A stretch of 64,000 nt of DNA from Nocardioides islandensis (lineage in GTDB: Bacteria > Actinomycetota > Actinomycetes > Propionibacteriales > Nocardioidaceae): assembly GCF_015352455.1 (NCBI RefSeq), contig NZ_JADKPN010000019.1:1-64000 (forward strand), in the 5' to 3' direction. A program made the position numbers and the translations under genes. This document shows positions 42,667 to 51,827 of the stretch, in pieces. The stretch's first letter is position 1, and every line of letters starts with the position of its first letter. The notes under the pieces are model-generated. The model worked only from the letters and a program-made list of their open reading frames with translations. It made no database searches and was not told the DNA's origin.

Positions 42667-43406
42667 CCACGCGTCGTCGCGCGCTGCTCGCGGCTGCCGC
42701 CGCGGCCACCGCCGCCACCGCCCTGGCGCCGTCGCCGGCGTCAGTCGGACCGGTGCGCGCACTGCTGACGCCCTCCGTCCTCGATCCTGCGCTCTCGGGC
42801 ATCTCGGAGCGTCCGCACGTGGCCCTGACCTTCGACGACGGGCCGGATGCGGCGTCGACCCCGGCATTCCTCCGACTGCTCGACAGGGTCGGTGTGACCG
42901 CCACGTTCTTCGTCCTGGGGCGCCACCTGCGAGACCGCGGCCTGCTCCTCGAGATGGTCGCGGCCGGGCACGAGATCGGCGTGCACGGGTGGGACCACCG
43001 ACCCGTCGCCCTCCACGGACCCACCGGCCTGCGCGACGGGTTGCGGCGTACCCGGGACCTCGTCGAGGACGGCACGGGCACGGCGGTGCGGTGGTACCGA
43101 CCGCCGTACGGCGTGGTGACCCCCTCCTCGTGGTGGTCGGCCGACCGGGTCGGACTGCGCACGGTCCTGTGGTCGGCCTGGGGCCGGGACTGGGAGCGTC
43201 GCGCCACGCCCGCGTCGGTGAGCGCGCTCGTCACCCGCCAGCTGCGGCCCGGCGGGACGGTGCTGCTGCACGACTCGGACCGGACCTCGGCACCGGGATC
43301 CTGGCGCACGACCTTGGGGGCGACCGCAGCGCTCGTCGAGCACTGGCAGGCGCACCAGTGGGCCGTCGGCCCCCTGCGGGACCACTGGTCGACGACCTCA
43401 GACTGA
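42663..43406 (+). CDS. Polysaccharide (NodB-type) deacetylase
   Basis: A 247-residue exported enzyme. A hydrophobic Ala-rich N terminus (RALLAAAAAATAATALAPSP) looks like a signal or anchor. The NodB catalytic motifs are TFDDGPDAASTP (base and metal Asp-Asp), GHEIGVHGWDHRP (metal His-x3-His), RPPYG, and the late LLHDS. The substrate is probably an N-acetylated sugar on a lipid or polymer. GTGA overlap with the glycosyltransferase. The end overlaps the convergent DedA gene by 9 bases. Confidence 0.9.
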   Translation: MTTRRRALLAAAAAATAATALAPSPASVGPVRALLTPSVLDPALSGISERPHVALTFDDGPDAASTPAFLRLLDRVGVTATFFVLGRHLRDRGLLLEMVAAGHEIGVHGWDHRPVALHGPTGLRDGLRRTRDLVEDGTGTAVRWYRPPYGVVTPSSWWSADRVGLRTVLWSAWGRDWERRATPASVSALVTRQLRPGGTVLLHDSDRTSAPGSWRTTLGATAALVEHWQAHQWAVGPLRDHWSTTSD

Positions 43407-44054
43407 GACGGGGACCTTCGGAGCCTCGGGCCCTGCGGCTGCAGGCCTCCGAGACCGCCGCCGGCGCAGATACGCGATGGCAGCCGGCAGCACCGAGAGC
43501 GCAGCGAGGGCGATGACGATGACGTCGACGTGTGCGGCGACGACGGGGACCCCGCCGAGGAAGATGCCGGCCCCCACGAGCAGCACCGACCACAGCACCG
43601 CGCCGACGACGTTGAACTGCGTGAACCGTCGCCTCGGCATCCCGGCCACTCCCGCGGCCACCGGCGTGAACGTCCGGACCACGGGCACGAACCTGGCCAG
43701 GATCACCGCCTTGGGGCCGTGCCGGTCGAAGAACTCGCGGGCGCACTCGGCGTGCCGGGCACGGAACCAGCGCGAGCCCGACTCGCGGCCGAACACACGA
43801 GGTCCGAGGGCCCGACCGATCAGGTAGCCCACCTGGTCACCGACCACCGCCGCGAGCGCCATCCCGGCGAGCACGAGAGCCACCGGCAGGTGGAACACCG
43901 CCACCGCGGCCAGCAGCCCCACGGTGAACAGCAGGCTGTCCCCTGGGAGGAAGAACCCGAGCAGCAGGCCGGTCTCGGCGAACACGACCGCCATCGCCAC
44001 CAGAACCGCGGCGGGACCCAGTCCCATCAGCAGCGGAGTCAGGGCGATCAACAT
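43398..44054 (-). CDS. DedA family membrane protein
   Basis: A 218-residue protein. DedA hallmarks: ETGLLLGFFLPGDSLLFTVGLLA, the re-entrant GDQVGYLIGRALGPRVF, and FDRHGPKAVILARFVPVVRTFTPVAAGVAGMPRRRF with the essential Arg. DedA proteins include undecaprenyl-phosphate and phospholipid flippases. Encoded at the convergence of two envelope-glycan gene groups. Confidence 0.92.
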   Translation of the reverse strand: MLIALTPLLMGLGPAAVLVAMAVVFAETGLLLGFFLPGDSLLFTVGLLAAVAVFHLPVALVLAGMALAAVVGDQVGYLIGRALGPRVFGRESGSRWFRARHAECAREFFDRHGPKAVILARFVPVVRTFTPVAAGVAGMPRRRFTQFNVVGAVLWSVLLVGAGIFLGGVPVVAAHVDVIVIALAALSVLPAAIAYLRRRRSRRPAAAGPEAPKVPVSV

Positions 44055-44078
44055 GCCACGAGGCTAGGGATGCGAACC

Positions 44079-44909
44079 TCACATCCACCTGACTGCCGTG
44101 CGGCGACGATGCGTGGGGCCGAACACGTCGTCGACGCCACCGCAGGACGCCGTCCCCAGCGCGTCACGGAACCACTCAGCCCCCAGCACCCGCGCGCGCA
44201 GCGGCGGCGGGAGGCGCAGCAGCAGGGCGATGGTCCGCAGGCCGTCGGTGCCGCCGGCCTGGGAGGCGTGCGCACGCAGCGCGGCCAGCTTGGCCGGCAG
44301 GTGCGCACGGACGTCGACGCGGTGGGTGATGTCCGACCGGGACGTGAAGGCGCACGTCAGGTCGGGCAGCTCGGGCATCGGCGTGACCCGCGAGAGGAGA
44401 CGCAGCGCGGCCACGGCTCGGGCGATCGACTGACGATCGACGGTTGCCTCCAGCAGCACCGGCGTCCCGGCCGCGGCGGCCGCCAGGGCGCCGACGCGAT
44501 GGACCTGCACGTGGTCCGGGTGCCCGTAGCCACCGGCCCGGTCGTAGCTCGTGAGCACCTGCGCCCCCTCCTCACGGAGCACGTGCGCCAGGCGCGCTGC
44601 CGGCTCGTCCGGCGACACGGACGCGAAGGTGGCGGGTCCGGGCTCGTGGCCCGAGTCCGCGTAGCCCAGCTGCACCAGCCGCGCCACTCCGAGTGCCCGT
44701 GCGGAGGCGGCCAGCTCGGCCCGTCGTCGGCGACCGAGCTCGGCCGGCTCGGGCGTGGCGTCCGCGAGCCCCGCCTCCCCTCCTGTCGCGGTCACCAGCA
44801 CGACCCGGTGGCCGGCCGCGGCCGCGCGAGCGAGCGTGCCACCGGTCAGCAGCGCCTCGTCGTCGGGGTGGGCGTGGAAGGACACGAGCGTGAAGGGCCT
44901 GGTGGTCAT
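44079..44909 (-). CDS. PIG-L/MshB-type N-acetyl-sugar deacetylase
   Basis: A 276-residue zinc deacetylase of the LmbE/PIG-L family. The metal motif is SFHAHPDDEALLTGG (HPDD), with the second His in GGYGHPDHVQVHR. The family removes acetyl from GlcNAc-type substrates, for example MshB in mycothiol synthesis; with a GT4 enzyme directly upstream a GlcNAc-lipid or pseudodisaccharide is likely. The ATG at 44909 lies 5 bases after the GT4 stop; an in-frame GTG at 44918 would give a GTGA overlap and is equally plausible. Confidence 0.88.
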   Translation of the reverse strand: MTTRPFTLVSFHAHPDDEALLTGGTLARAAAAGHRVVLVTATGGEAGLADATPEPAELGRRRRAELAASARALGVARLVQLGYADSGHEPGPATFASVSPDEPAARLAHVLREEGAQVLTSYDRAGGYGHPDHVQVHRVGALAAAAAGTPVLLEATVDRQSIARAVAALRLLSRVTPMPELPDLTCAFTSRSDITHRVDVRAHLPAKLAALRAHASQAGGTDGLRTIALLLRLPPPLRARVLGAEWFRDALGTASCGGVDDVFGPTHRRRTAVRWM

Positions 44910-44914
44910 GGGCG

Positions 44915-45994
44915 TCACGAGGACACCAGCCTGCGGGGGGAGGCGGCGCGCGGGTGGCGGCGGGCAGCGAGGGCGGCGGCGTACACGTCCGCACGGGCCA
45001 CGTCTGCGTCCGCCCAGGAGCATCGCGGAGGTACGGCGCGGTTGTGCTCCGTCAGGGCCCGGCGCAGCCCGTCATCGGTGAGCAGCCGCAGCAGGTGGCC
45101 GGCGAGGTCCTCGTCGGAGTCACCGAGGAGCCCGTCGACGCCGTGCGTGATGTACGACGCGACGCCCGACCTGGCGCTCGCGACGACGGGCAGCCCGCTG
45201 GCGCGGGCCTCGAGAGCCGCGATGCCGAAGGACTCGCGATGCGCGGGCGCGAGGAAGATCGACGCGGCCGCGAGCTCGCGACGTACGACGCTCCTGTCCA
45301 CCGTTCCGGTCAGGTGGACGCCGTCGAGACGGTGGCTGCGCAGGTAACGCGTGAGTGCCGGCCGCTGTGGCCCGTCGCCGACGACGGTGGCGTGCACGTC
45401 GACGTGTCGCGCCACGTCCCCCAGGATCCTGGCGAGCGGGAGCGTCCGCTTCACCCTCGTCAGCCGCATCACCGCCAGCACGCGGGGCGGTCCGTCGGGG
45501 GGCGTCGGCCTCGGCCGCCAGGCGTCGAGGTCGACCGCGTTGGGCACCACGCGGACCGGTGCGCCGACGATGTCGCGCACCGGCGCGGCCGCCGCTGCCG
45601 AGACCGCCGTCCAGAGGACGGGCCACCGGGCGACCCCGCTCAGGTCCCCCAGCGTGCCGGCCAGCGGTCCGAGACCGGTGAGCATCGAGTGGACGGTGGC
45701 CACCGTCGGGATCCCGGCCAGCGCCGCCCACCGCGCGCCCGCGAGGGAATACGGCGACAGCGAGACGTGCGCGTGCACGAGGTCCGGGTCGAAGTCGGTC
45801 AGCCAGTGCGCTGCGCGACGCCCCGTCCGGACGACATGGTCCGCATCCTCGTCCGCGCCGGGCGGGAGCGGCGCGGGAGTGACCACGCGGGCGTCGTGGC
45901 CGACGCGACGCTGACGGTCGACCAGGTCCCGGACGTGCATCTCGATGCCGCCGACCGTCGGCAGGTAGCTGTCGGTGAGGTGCGCGATCCTCAT
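44915..45994 (-). CDS. GT4 family glycosyltransferase
   Basis: A 359-residue GT-B enzyme. N-terminal MRIAHLTDSYLPTVGGIEMHVRDLV and the acceptor helix LVHAHVSLSPYSLAGARWAALAGIPTVATVHS are typical of the MshA/PimB branch. The donor domain has VLAVMRLTRVKRTLPLARIL, VGDGPQRPALTRY and the EX7E-type HRESFGIAALEARASGLPVVASARSG. The ATG overlaps the upstream stop by 4 bases (ATGA), coupling it to the flippase-like gene. The acceptor lipid or inositol is unknown. Confidence 0.9.
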   Translation of the reverse strand: MRIAHLTDSYLPTVGGIEMHVRDLVDRQRRVGHDARVVTPAPLPPGADEDADHVVRTGRRAAHWLTDFDPDLVHAHVSLSPYSLAGARWAALAGIPTVATVHSMLTGLGPLAGTLGDLSGVARWPVLWTAVSAAAAAPVRDIVGAPVRVVPNAVDLDAWRPRPTPPDGPPRVLAVMRLTRVKRTLPLARILGDVARHVDVHATVVGDGPQRPALTRYLRSHRLDGVHLTGTVDRSVVRRELAAASIFLAPAHRESFGIAALEARASGLPVVASARSGVASYITHGVDGLLGDSDEDLAGHLLRLLTDDGLRRALTEHNRAVPPRCSWADADVARADVYAAALAARRHPRAASPRRLVSS

Positions 45995-47061
45995 CGGGCC
46001 GCTCCGGTCCGCCCGCGCACGCGCAGCTCCCACCAGGCAAGGAGGGCACCGCCGACCGGGATCTCCAGCCCGAAGGTGAGGGCGCGGTACAGCAGGACGC
46101 CCGAGGCGATGCCCGCCGCGGAGCCGCCAGGGGCGAGCGTGAGCACGCCCACCAGTCCCAGCTCGACCAGTCCCAGTCCCCCGGGTGTCACCGGCAGCAG
46201 GGTCGCCAACCGCTCGACGCACGACGCGAGGAGGACGACTCCGAGGGGGACCGACGCGCCTGTCGACCAGAGGCACAGACCCAGCAGCAGGACCAGGAGG
46301 GCCGAGTAGAGGACCATCCCCGCGGTGAGCGGCCGCCAGCGGCGAGCGGCCAGGACCCTGGTCTCGTTGCGCCACGTCGCGACTCCCTCGTGGGTGAGCA
46401 CGGGGTGTGGCAGCCTGCCGGCGGCACGCTGCACCCGCGACGCCGCCCGGTTGACGACGGCGGCGACCCGGGTCAGGCCGCCCGGCCACGCCATGAGCAC
46501 GACCACGACGGCCGTGGCGGCGACGGACGTGGCACCTCCGAGGAGAGCGCGGCCGGGGCCGACGAGACCCGGTGGGCCGAGCACCTGGACGGCGGCGAGG
46601 GCCACGACCGGGAAGGCCAGCTTGGTCAGGACGTCCCAGAGGTTCGTGAGCACGGTGTACGTCGCGAACGCCGCGCCGTCGTGTCCCCACGCACGCGCCA
46701 TCCGGTAGTTGAGCGCGATCCCGGCGGCCCCTCCCGCCGGCAGCACGTTGGAGACCGCACTCCCCGTGAGGCTGAGCAGCAGAGCCCGGCGACGGCCGAG
46801 GCCCGGGAGAGCGGCCCCCAGCGTCGTGGTGTGCGCGAGCAGCCCGACCAGCCACACGAGTCCCAGCCCGACCAGGACCGGCCACGACGGCGCACGCGCG
46901 GCTTGCGCGATGGCCGCCCACGGAACGCCGGCGACAGCCGGCACCAGGAGCCAGAGCGCCGTTCCCCCCGCGACGGCACCCAGGAGGTGGTGGAGTCCCC
47001 TCGGGCGTCGGGGGCGGACGGACGCGGCGCCGACCGGCGCGTCGACGTCGAGGAGTGTCAC
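45991..47061 (-). CDS. MprF/AglD-like flippase-domain membrane protein
   Basis: A 356-residue integral membrane protein of the lysylphosphatidylglycerol synthetase/UPF0104 family (flippase part only). Eight or so helices; the conserved GSAVSNVLPAGGAAGIALNYRMARAWG and LLPVTPGGLGLVELGLVGVL segments are diagnostic. There is no aminoacyltransferase domain. It probably moves a lipid or lipid-linked sugar made by the coupled GT4 and PIG-L enzymes. GTG start, 48 bases after the histidine kinase stop. Confidence 0.87.
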   Translation of the reverse strand: MTLLDVDAPVGAASVRPRRPRGLHHLLGAVAGGTALWLLVPAVAGVPWAAIAQAARAPSWPVLVGLGLVWLVGLLAHTTTLGAALPGLGRRRALLLSLTGSAVSNVLPAGGAAGIALNYRMARAWGHDGAAFATYTVLTNLWDVLTKLAFPVVALAAVQVLGPPGLVGPGRALLGGATSVAATAVVVVLMAWPGGLTRVAAVVNRAASRVQRAAGRLPHPVLTHEGVATWRNETRVLAARRWRPLTAGMVLYSALLVLLLGLCLWSTGASVPLGVVLLASCVERLATLLPVTPGGLGLVELGLVGVLTLAPGGSAAGIASGVLLYRALTFGLEIPVGGALLAWWELRVRGRTGAAR

Positions 47062-47109
47062 GTGGCAAACGTGCGGCCCGACGCCTGACGGGGACCTGAC
47101 CGGACGACG

Positions 47110-48453
47110 TCAGCGACGTGGCAGCGACACCACGAAGCGAGCACCGCGCGGGGCGTCCTCGAGGGTGACCTCGCCCCCGAGCGAGCGGGCGACGCGGCGG
47201 GCGATCCCGAGGCCGAGACCCGCACCGCCGGCCCGGTGGGAGACGCCGGGGTCGAACAGCCGTGCCCGCCGAGGCGGCTCGATGCCCTGGCCGTCGTCAC
47301 TGACCACGAGGTCGATGCGGTCGGGCCGCTCGACCGCCTCGAGCACGACCACGGACGAGGCGTGCTGCACCGCGTTGTCCACGACCGGCACCAGGGCCCG
47401 GACCGCGACCTCACTGGGTGCGGCGATCCGGGCCGCCGACCCGCTCGGCCGGACCTCGACGGTGATGCCCGCGCGGGAGACGGCCCGAGCCGCGGCGTCC
47501 GCGAGCACCTCCGCCGGGTCGGTCGTGCGGTGCACCGTCGAGGCAGCGCCGTCGCGGGAGATGTCGAGCAGGGTGGTGATCACCCCGGACATCGCGGTCG
47601 CGGACTCGGCCACCTGCTCGATCTCGCGTCGCAGAGCCGGGTCGTCGACGCCGCGCATCAGCGCCAGGTCGGCCGCCCCTCGGATCGAGGTGAGCGGCGT
47701 CCGCAGCTCGTGGGCCAGCTCGGCGGTCAGCCGCTGCTCGGCCAGGATCACCGACGCCACGCGGTCCAGCAGCCGGTCGAGCACCAGCGCCAGCGCCGAC
47801 AGCTCGTCGGTGGCCGGGCCCAGGTCGAAGCGGCGGTCGAGGTCGTGCTCGCTCCAGTCGTCCGCCCGCTCGGCCATCAGGGCCACCGGATGGAGGGCCT
47901 GACGCGTGACGCGCCACGCGATGAACCCGGAGGCCGCCACGACCAGCACCCCGAGGAGCAGGGTGGCGATGAGGGCGTACAGCTCCGAACGTTCGTACGG
48001 CGCCGTCTCGGCGCCCACGACCACGACCCCCTTCGCACCCCCCGAGGTGGTGAACGGCACCGCCAGCAGCCTGGTCTCGTCGCCGGACACCGTCACCTTC
48101 TGCTCGCGGCCCGCGCGACCCAGTCGCTGCGCGGCCTCCCGCGCATCGCGCTCCACCGACCCGGCGACCAAGGACCCGTCCGCGGCGTACACGGCGACGC
48201 CGAGCTCCAGGACGTCCGGCGGAGCCGTCACGACGCCGCCCGAGCCGGAGGCCTGGTCGACCACGGCCACCATCGCGTCGGCCCGGTCGTGGAGGACGCG
48301 GTCGATGTCCCGCTGCGCGGTCGCGCCCAGGAGGAGCTGGATCCCGAGGCCGACCACCAGCATGGCGACCGCCATCAGCCCCACCGTCGAGACGACGATC
48401 TTGCCGCGGAACGTGCGCGGTCCCCACCGCCGTACGCCGGACCGCTCGCTCAT
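47110..48453 (-). CDS. Sensor histidine kinase
   Basis: A 447-residue HisKA kinase. Two transmembrane helices (about 20-42 and 158-180) bracket an extracytoplasmic sensor with VYAADGSLVAGSVERDAREAAQRLG. HAMP (about 180-235), then phospho-acceptor His in AELAHELRTPLTSIRGAADLA, N box VVDNAVQHAS, G1 VVSDDGQGIE and G2 GAGLGLGIARRVARSLGGEV. The ATG overlaps the response regulator stop by one base (TGATG). The five downstream-reading minus genes may form one regulated unit. Confidence 0.93.
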   Translation of the reverse strand: MSERSGVRRWGPRTFRGKIVVSTVGLMAVAMLVVGLGIQLLLGATAQRDIDRVLHDRADAMVAVVDQASGSGGVVTAPPDVLELGVAVYAADGSLVAGSVERDAREAAQRLGRAGREQKVTVSGDETRLLAVPFTTSGGAKGVVVVGAETAPYERSELYALIATLLLGVLVVAASGFIAWRVTRQALHPVALMAERADDWSEHDLDRRFDLGPATDELSALALVLDRLLDRVASVILAEQRLTAELAHELRTPLTSIRGAADLALMRGVDDPALRREIEQVAESATAMSGVITTLLDISRDGAASTVHRTTDPAEVLADAAARAVSRAGITVEVRPSGSAARIAAPSEVAVRALVPVVDNAVQHASSVVVLEAVERPDRIDLVVSDDGQGIEPPRRARLFDPGVSHRAGGAGLGLGIARRVARSLGGEVTLEDAPRGARFVVSLPRR

Positions 48454-49121
48454 CACCTCAGTGTGTAGCCCACGCCCCGGACCGTGGTGAGTGTGAGCGG
48501 CGAGTCCACCTGCTCGAGCTTCACCCGGATCCGGCGGATGAACGAGTCGACGGTGTTGTCGCTGACCATCGCCTCGTGCGGCCACGCGGCCGCGACGATG
48601 GCACGACGCCGTACGACCTCGCCCGGGCGCGACGTGATGGCGGCCAGCATCCGGAACTCCGTCGGCGTCAGCAGCACCTCGTGTCCGGCGTGCGCCACGG
48701 AGTGGCGTGCGGGATCGAGCACCAGATCGGTCGGCGCCGCGGTCGCGCTGACCTGTCGGCCGCGCTTCGCCAGGGCCTCGATCCGGGCCACCAGCTCCTT
48801 CACGTCGAACGGCTTGGCCAGGTAGTCGTCGGCCCCGGCGCTGAAGCCCGCGAGCTTCTCGTGCATCGCGCCCAGCGCGGTCAGGAAGATCACCGGCGCG
48901 GACTGGCCGGCCGACCGCAGCGCCTGGCACACGTCGCGGCCGTCGGAGTCGGGCAGCCCGATGTCCAGCACGAGCACGTCGAGGCCGTCGTCGGTCGCGA
49001 ACAGCCGCAGCGCCTCGCCGCCGTCGTGGGCCGCCGTCACCGTGTGGCCGGTCAGCTCCAAGGCCTCCGAGACCACGCGACGGATGGCGGGGTCGTCCTC
49101 GCACAGCCCGACGTTGACCAC
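48453..49121 (-). CDS. OmpR/PhoB-family response regulator
   Basis: A 222-residue regulator. Receiver: acidic pair in CEDDPAIRR, phospho-Asp in VLVLDIGLPDSDG (about 50), Lys in DDYLAKPFDVKELVARI. The C-terminal winged helix has LLTPTEFRMLAAITSRPGEVVRRRAIV and NTVDSFIRRIRVKL with a final TTVRGVGYTL. GTG at 49119-49121 with GGAGG upstream. It is divergent from the rsbQ-like gene and heads the kinase-flippase-GT4-PIG-L series. Confidence 0.94.
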   Translation of the reverse strand: MVNVGLCEDDPAIRRVVSEALELTGHTVTAAHDGGEALRLFATDDGLDVLVLDIGLPDSDGRDVCQALRSAGQSAPVIFLTALGAMHEKLAGFSAGADDYLAKPFDVKELVARIEALAKRGRQVSATAAPTDLVLDPARHSVAHAGHEVLLTPTEFRMLAAITSRPGEVVRRRAIVAAAWPHEAMVSDNTVDSFIRRIRVKLEQVDSPLTLTTVRGVGYTLR

Positions 49122-49218
49122 GCCTCCATTCTCCCGCGCGTACCTGACGGCTACCTGACTGCGCCGTACGGGCGCTGGTCGTCGCCGGGCATGGCTCTCC
49201 CGGGGAGGGTGTAGCGCC

Positions 49219-50040
49219 ATGCCCTACAGTTCCGGCATGGAGGTGGGGGACACCCTGAACGCCACCCTGACGGGTCCCTCGGGCACACCGGTCCTGGTGT
49301 TCGTGCACGGTTTCGGCTGCGGCCGGGAGATGTGGCGTCTCGTCGCGCCCGCGTTCTCCGACGACTTCCGGGTCGTGCTGCTCGACCTGCCCGGTTCCGC
49401 GGCGGCCGACCCGTCGACGTACGACCCGGTGCGGCACGCGTCCCTGGACGGCTACGCCGAGGACGTCCTGAAGGTGCTCGACGAGCTCGGCCTCGACGAC
49501 GTCACGTTCGTCGGCCACTCGGTCGCGTCGATGATCGGCGTCCTCGCCCACCTGGCCGCGCCCACGGTCGTGACGCGACTCGTGATGGTGTCGCCCTCGG
49601 CCTGCTACGTCGACGACGGCGAGTACGTCGGCGGCTTCTCGGCCTCCGACATCGACGACCTGCTGACCACGATGGAGCGCAACCAGCTCGGCTGGCAGGC
49701 GGCGGTGGCCGGCATGGTCGCGGGCGCCGGCCACGAGGAGGCTCGCACCGAGCTGGAGGACGCCTTCTGTCGCACCCGGCCGGACGTCGCGCTGCAGTTC
49801 GCCGAGGTGACCTTCCGCGGTGACAACCGAGCCGATCTCCCCCACGTCAGCGCGCCGACACTCGTCCTCCAGGTCCGCGACGACGTGATCGCCCCGATGA
49901 CGGCGGGTGAGTTCATCCACCGGCAGATCACCGGCTCCGTCATGCGGGTCCTCGAGACCCGAGGGCACGCGCCCCACCTGACGAACCCGGACGAGGTGGT
50001 GTCGGCGATCCGTGACTTCCTGCCGGTCGGGGTCACGTGA
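49219..50040 (+). CDS. rsbQ-like: RsbQ-like alpha/beta hydrolase
   Basis: A 273-residue hydrolase closely following Bacillus RsbQ in layout: VFVHGFGCGREMWRLVAPAF, LDGYAEDVLKVLDELGL, nucleophile in FVGHSVASMIGVL (Ser101), VMVSPSACYVDD, YVGGFSASDIDDLL, LQVRDDVIAP (Asp220/221) and RGHAPHLTNPDEV (His249). In Bacillus RsbQ activates the PAS phosphatase RsbP during energy stress, probably through a small ligand. Here the stop overlaps the GTG of a PAS-PP2C gene by 4 bases, preserving that pairing. ATG 49219 has GGAGG upstream; ATG 49237 is the alternative. Confidence 0.88.
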   Translation: MPYSSGMEVGDTLNATLTGPSGTPVLVFVHGFGCGREMWRLVAPAFSDDFRVVLLDLPGSAAADPSTYDPVRHASLDGYAEDVLKVLDELGLDDVTFVGHSVASMIGVLAHLAAPTVVTRLVMVSPSACYVDDGEYVGGFSASDIDDLLTTMERNQLGWQAAVAGMVAGAGHEEARTELEDAFCRTRPDVALQFAEVTFRGDNRADLPHVSAPTLVLQVRDDVIAPMTAGEFIHRQITGSVMRVLETRGHAPHLTNPDEVVSAIRDFLPVGVT

Positions 50041-51170
50041 CCGAGCTGCTGCCGACGGGTCTCGACGCCTTCGAGTCGGCTCCGTGCGGGTACGTCGTCG
50101 TCGACGCGCGAGGCATCGTCGCCCGCGCGAACGAGGAGTTCCTGAGGCTGCTCGACGCACCGGCCGGCGACGTGATCGGCCTGCGGACGTTCAGCAGCCT
50201 GGTCTCCACCGGGGGGCAGATCCTGCTGGAGACCCACGTCCGCCCGATCCTCGACCACGCGGGGGTGGTGCGGGAGATCGCCGTCGAGCTCGTGCGTGCC
50301 GACGGGGGCCGGGTCCCGGTGCTGCTCAACGCGCGCGTCGTCAGCACCGATCCTCGGACCGTGCTCGTGGTGCTCGTCGAGACGCGTGACCGGCACCGCT
50401 ACGAGGACTACCTGGTGGCGGCGAAGCACGCGGCCGAGCGCGCCAGCCAGGACGCCGCCGCCATGGCCGTGACGCTCCAGCAGACGCTCATCCCACCCGA
50501 GCCCCCGGTGGTCCCGCACCTCGAGATCGCTGCGGCGTACCGGCCCGCGGGGAGCGGTCGGGAGGTGGGCGGCGACTTCTACGACGTCTTCCAGGTCGCT
50601 CCCGACGCGTGGGCCGTCGTGCTCGGCGACGTCAGCGGCAAGGGGATCCAGGCCGCCGTGATCACGTCGTTCGTCCGGCACACGGTGCGGTCCGTGGCGA
50701 TCGCCCACCCCGACCCCAGCGACCTCCTGCACGCCCTCGACGAGGCGATGAGGTCCCACGGCTCTGAGCACCACTGCACCCTCGTCGCCGCTCGGCTCGA
50801 GTGGGAGGACCCGGGCTGGAGCATCGCGCTGGCACTGGCCGGGCATCCGCCGGCCCTGATCCGAGCGTCCGACGGACGGATCACCGAGCTCGGGGTCCCC
50901 GGTACGCCGGCCGGGTTGATGTCCGACCCCCAGTTCCACACCGTCCGGCACAAGCTCGGCGAGGAGACCGTGACCCTCTTCACCGACGGGGTGACCGAGG
51001 CGCGTGGGTCCAGCGGCGAGCTGTTCGGCGACGCGCGGCTGCTCGAGCTGCTCGCCGGCCTCCCGGGCGACCCGCACGACATCGTCGCGAGTGTCGTGAG
51101 CGCGACGCTGACGTGGCAGTCCGACGACGCCAGCGACGACATCGCGGTGGTCAGCTTCGCGGCTCGCTGA
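50037..51170 (+). CDS. rsbP-like: PAS-PP2C (RsbP-like) serine phosphatase
   Basis: A 377-residue protein. PAS domain (about 10-115, starting APCGYVVVDARGIVARANEEFLRLL), a coiled-coil linker (about 120-152, ending LQQTLIPPEPP), and a SpoIIE/PP2C domain (about 160-377) with intact metal ligands: VGGDFYD (Asp180, Asp183) and VLGDVSGKG (Asp198), plus DDIAVVSF at the end. Expected role: dephosphorylate a STAS anti-sigma antagonist when the PAS/RsbQ arm is triggered. Translationally coupled to the RsbQ-like hydrolase (GTGA). Confidence 0.9.
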   Translation: MTELLPTGLDAFESAPCGYVVVDARGIVARANEEFLRLLDAPAGDVIGLRTFSSLVSTGGQILLETHVRPILDHAGVVREIAVELVRADGGRVPVLLNARVVSTDPRTVLVVLVETRDRHRYEDYLVAAKHAAERASQDAAAMAVTLQQTLIPPEPPVVPHLEIAAAYRPAGSGREVGGDFYDVFQVAPDAWAVVLGDVSGKGIQAAVITSFVRHTVRSVAIAHPDPSDLLHALDEAMRSHGSEHHCTLVAARLEWEDPGWSIALALAGHPPALIRASDGRITELGVPGTPAGLMSDPQFHTVRHKLGEETVTLFTDGVTEARGSSGELFGDARLLELLAGLPGDPHDIVASVVSATLTWQSDDASDDIAVVSFAAR

Positions 51171-51185
51171 GCCCCGGTCGACCAC

Positions 51186-51827
51186 TCACCGAGGGCCGCC
51201 GGGACGCTGGTCCATCCCGTGCTGGACGCCCCACAGCACCGCCTGCGAACGACGGGTCGCGCCGATCTTGCGGTAGCCCGACCGGATGTAGGACTTCACC
51301 GAGTTCACGCTCAGGAACAGCCGCTGGGCCACCTCGTCGTTGGTCAGGCCCTGGGTGATCAGCTCGATCACGTCGTACTCGCGCTCGGTCAGGCCGCCCG
51401 GACGCGCCTGCACCACCGGCGCCGGCACGATGTACGGCTGCACGAGGAAGCGGTTGCGGTGCCCCGCCCGGACGGCGCGGATCGCGGTGCCGAGCTCGTC
51501 CTCGCTGAGCTCCTTGGAGAAGAAGGCGACCGCTCCCTCCCGACGGGCGTCGTCGACGACGTCGGGACGGACCGACCACGAGAAGGCGACCAGCAGCATG
51601 CCGGCGGAAGCCCGGGCCTGTCGCTCGAACTCCTGCGCGCGGTGGCGCTGGGGGTCGTAGAGCAGCATGTCCACCCGGCCGACGCTGTCCGCCACGTCGC
51701 GCAGGCAGACGACCTCGAGCTCGGGGACCGCGCGGCTCAGGACAGAGGTCAGTCCCGCGATCACCAGGGGTGCGTCCGGAGCCACCGCCAGCCTTCCCCG
51801 CGGCGGCAGCCCCTCCTCAGGCGACAC
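51186..51827 (-). CDS. LuxR-type regulator with receiver-like domain
   Basis: A 213-residue NarL-like protein. The receiver-like half starts APLVIAGLTSVLSRAVPELEVV, keeps an Asp in VDMLLYDPQ and a Lys in AFFSKELSEDELGTAIRAV, but lacks the usual acidic N-terminal pair, so phosphorylation is doubtful. The helix-turn-helix is LTEREYDVIELITQGLTNDEVAQRLFLSVNSVKSYIRSGYRKIG. Its start lies inside the 3' end of the upstream fusion gene (11-base overlap), so the two are co-transcribed. Confidence 0.87.
   Translation of the reverse strand: MSPEEGLPPRGRLAVAPDAPLVIAGLTSVLSRAVPELEVVCLRDVADSVGRVDMLLYDPQRHRAQEFERQARASAGMLLVAFSWSVRPDVVDDARREGAVAFFSKELSEDELGTAIRAVRAGHRNRFLVQPYIVPAPVVQARPGGLTEREYDVIELITQGLTNDEVAQRLFLSVNSVKSYIRSGYRKIGATRRSQAVLWGVQHGMDQRPGGPR

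Noticed and set aside
48454..50160. In-frame upstream extension of the histidine kinase on the minus strand
   Set aside because: It runs antisense or out of frame through the response regulator and rsbQ-like genes; the ATG at 48453 overlaps the response regulator stop by one base.
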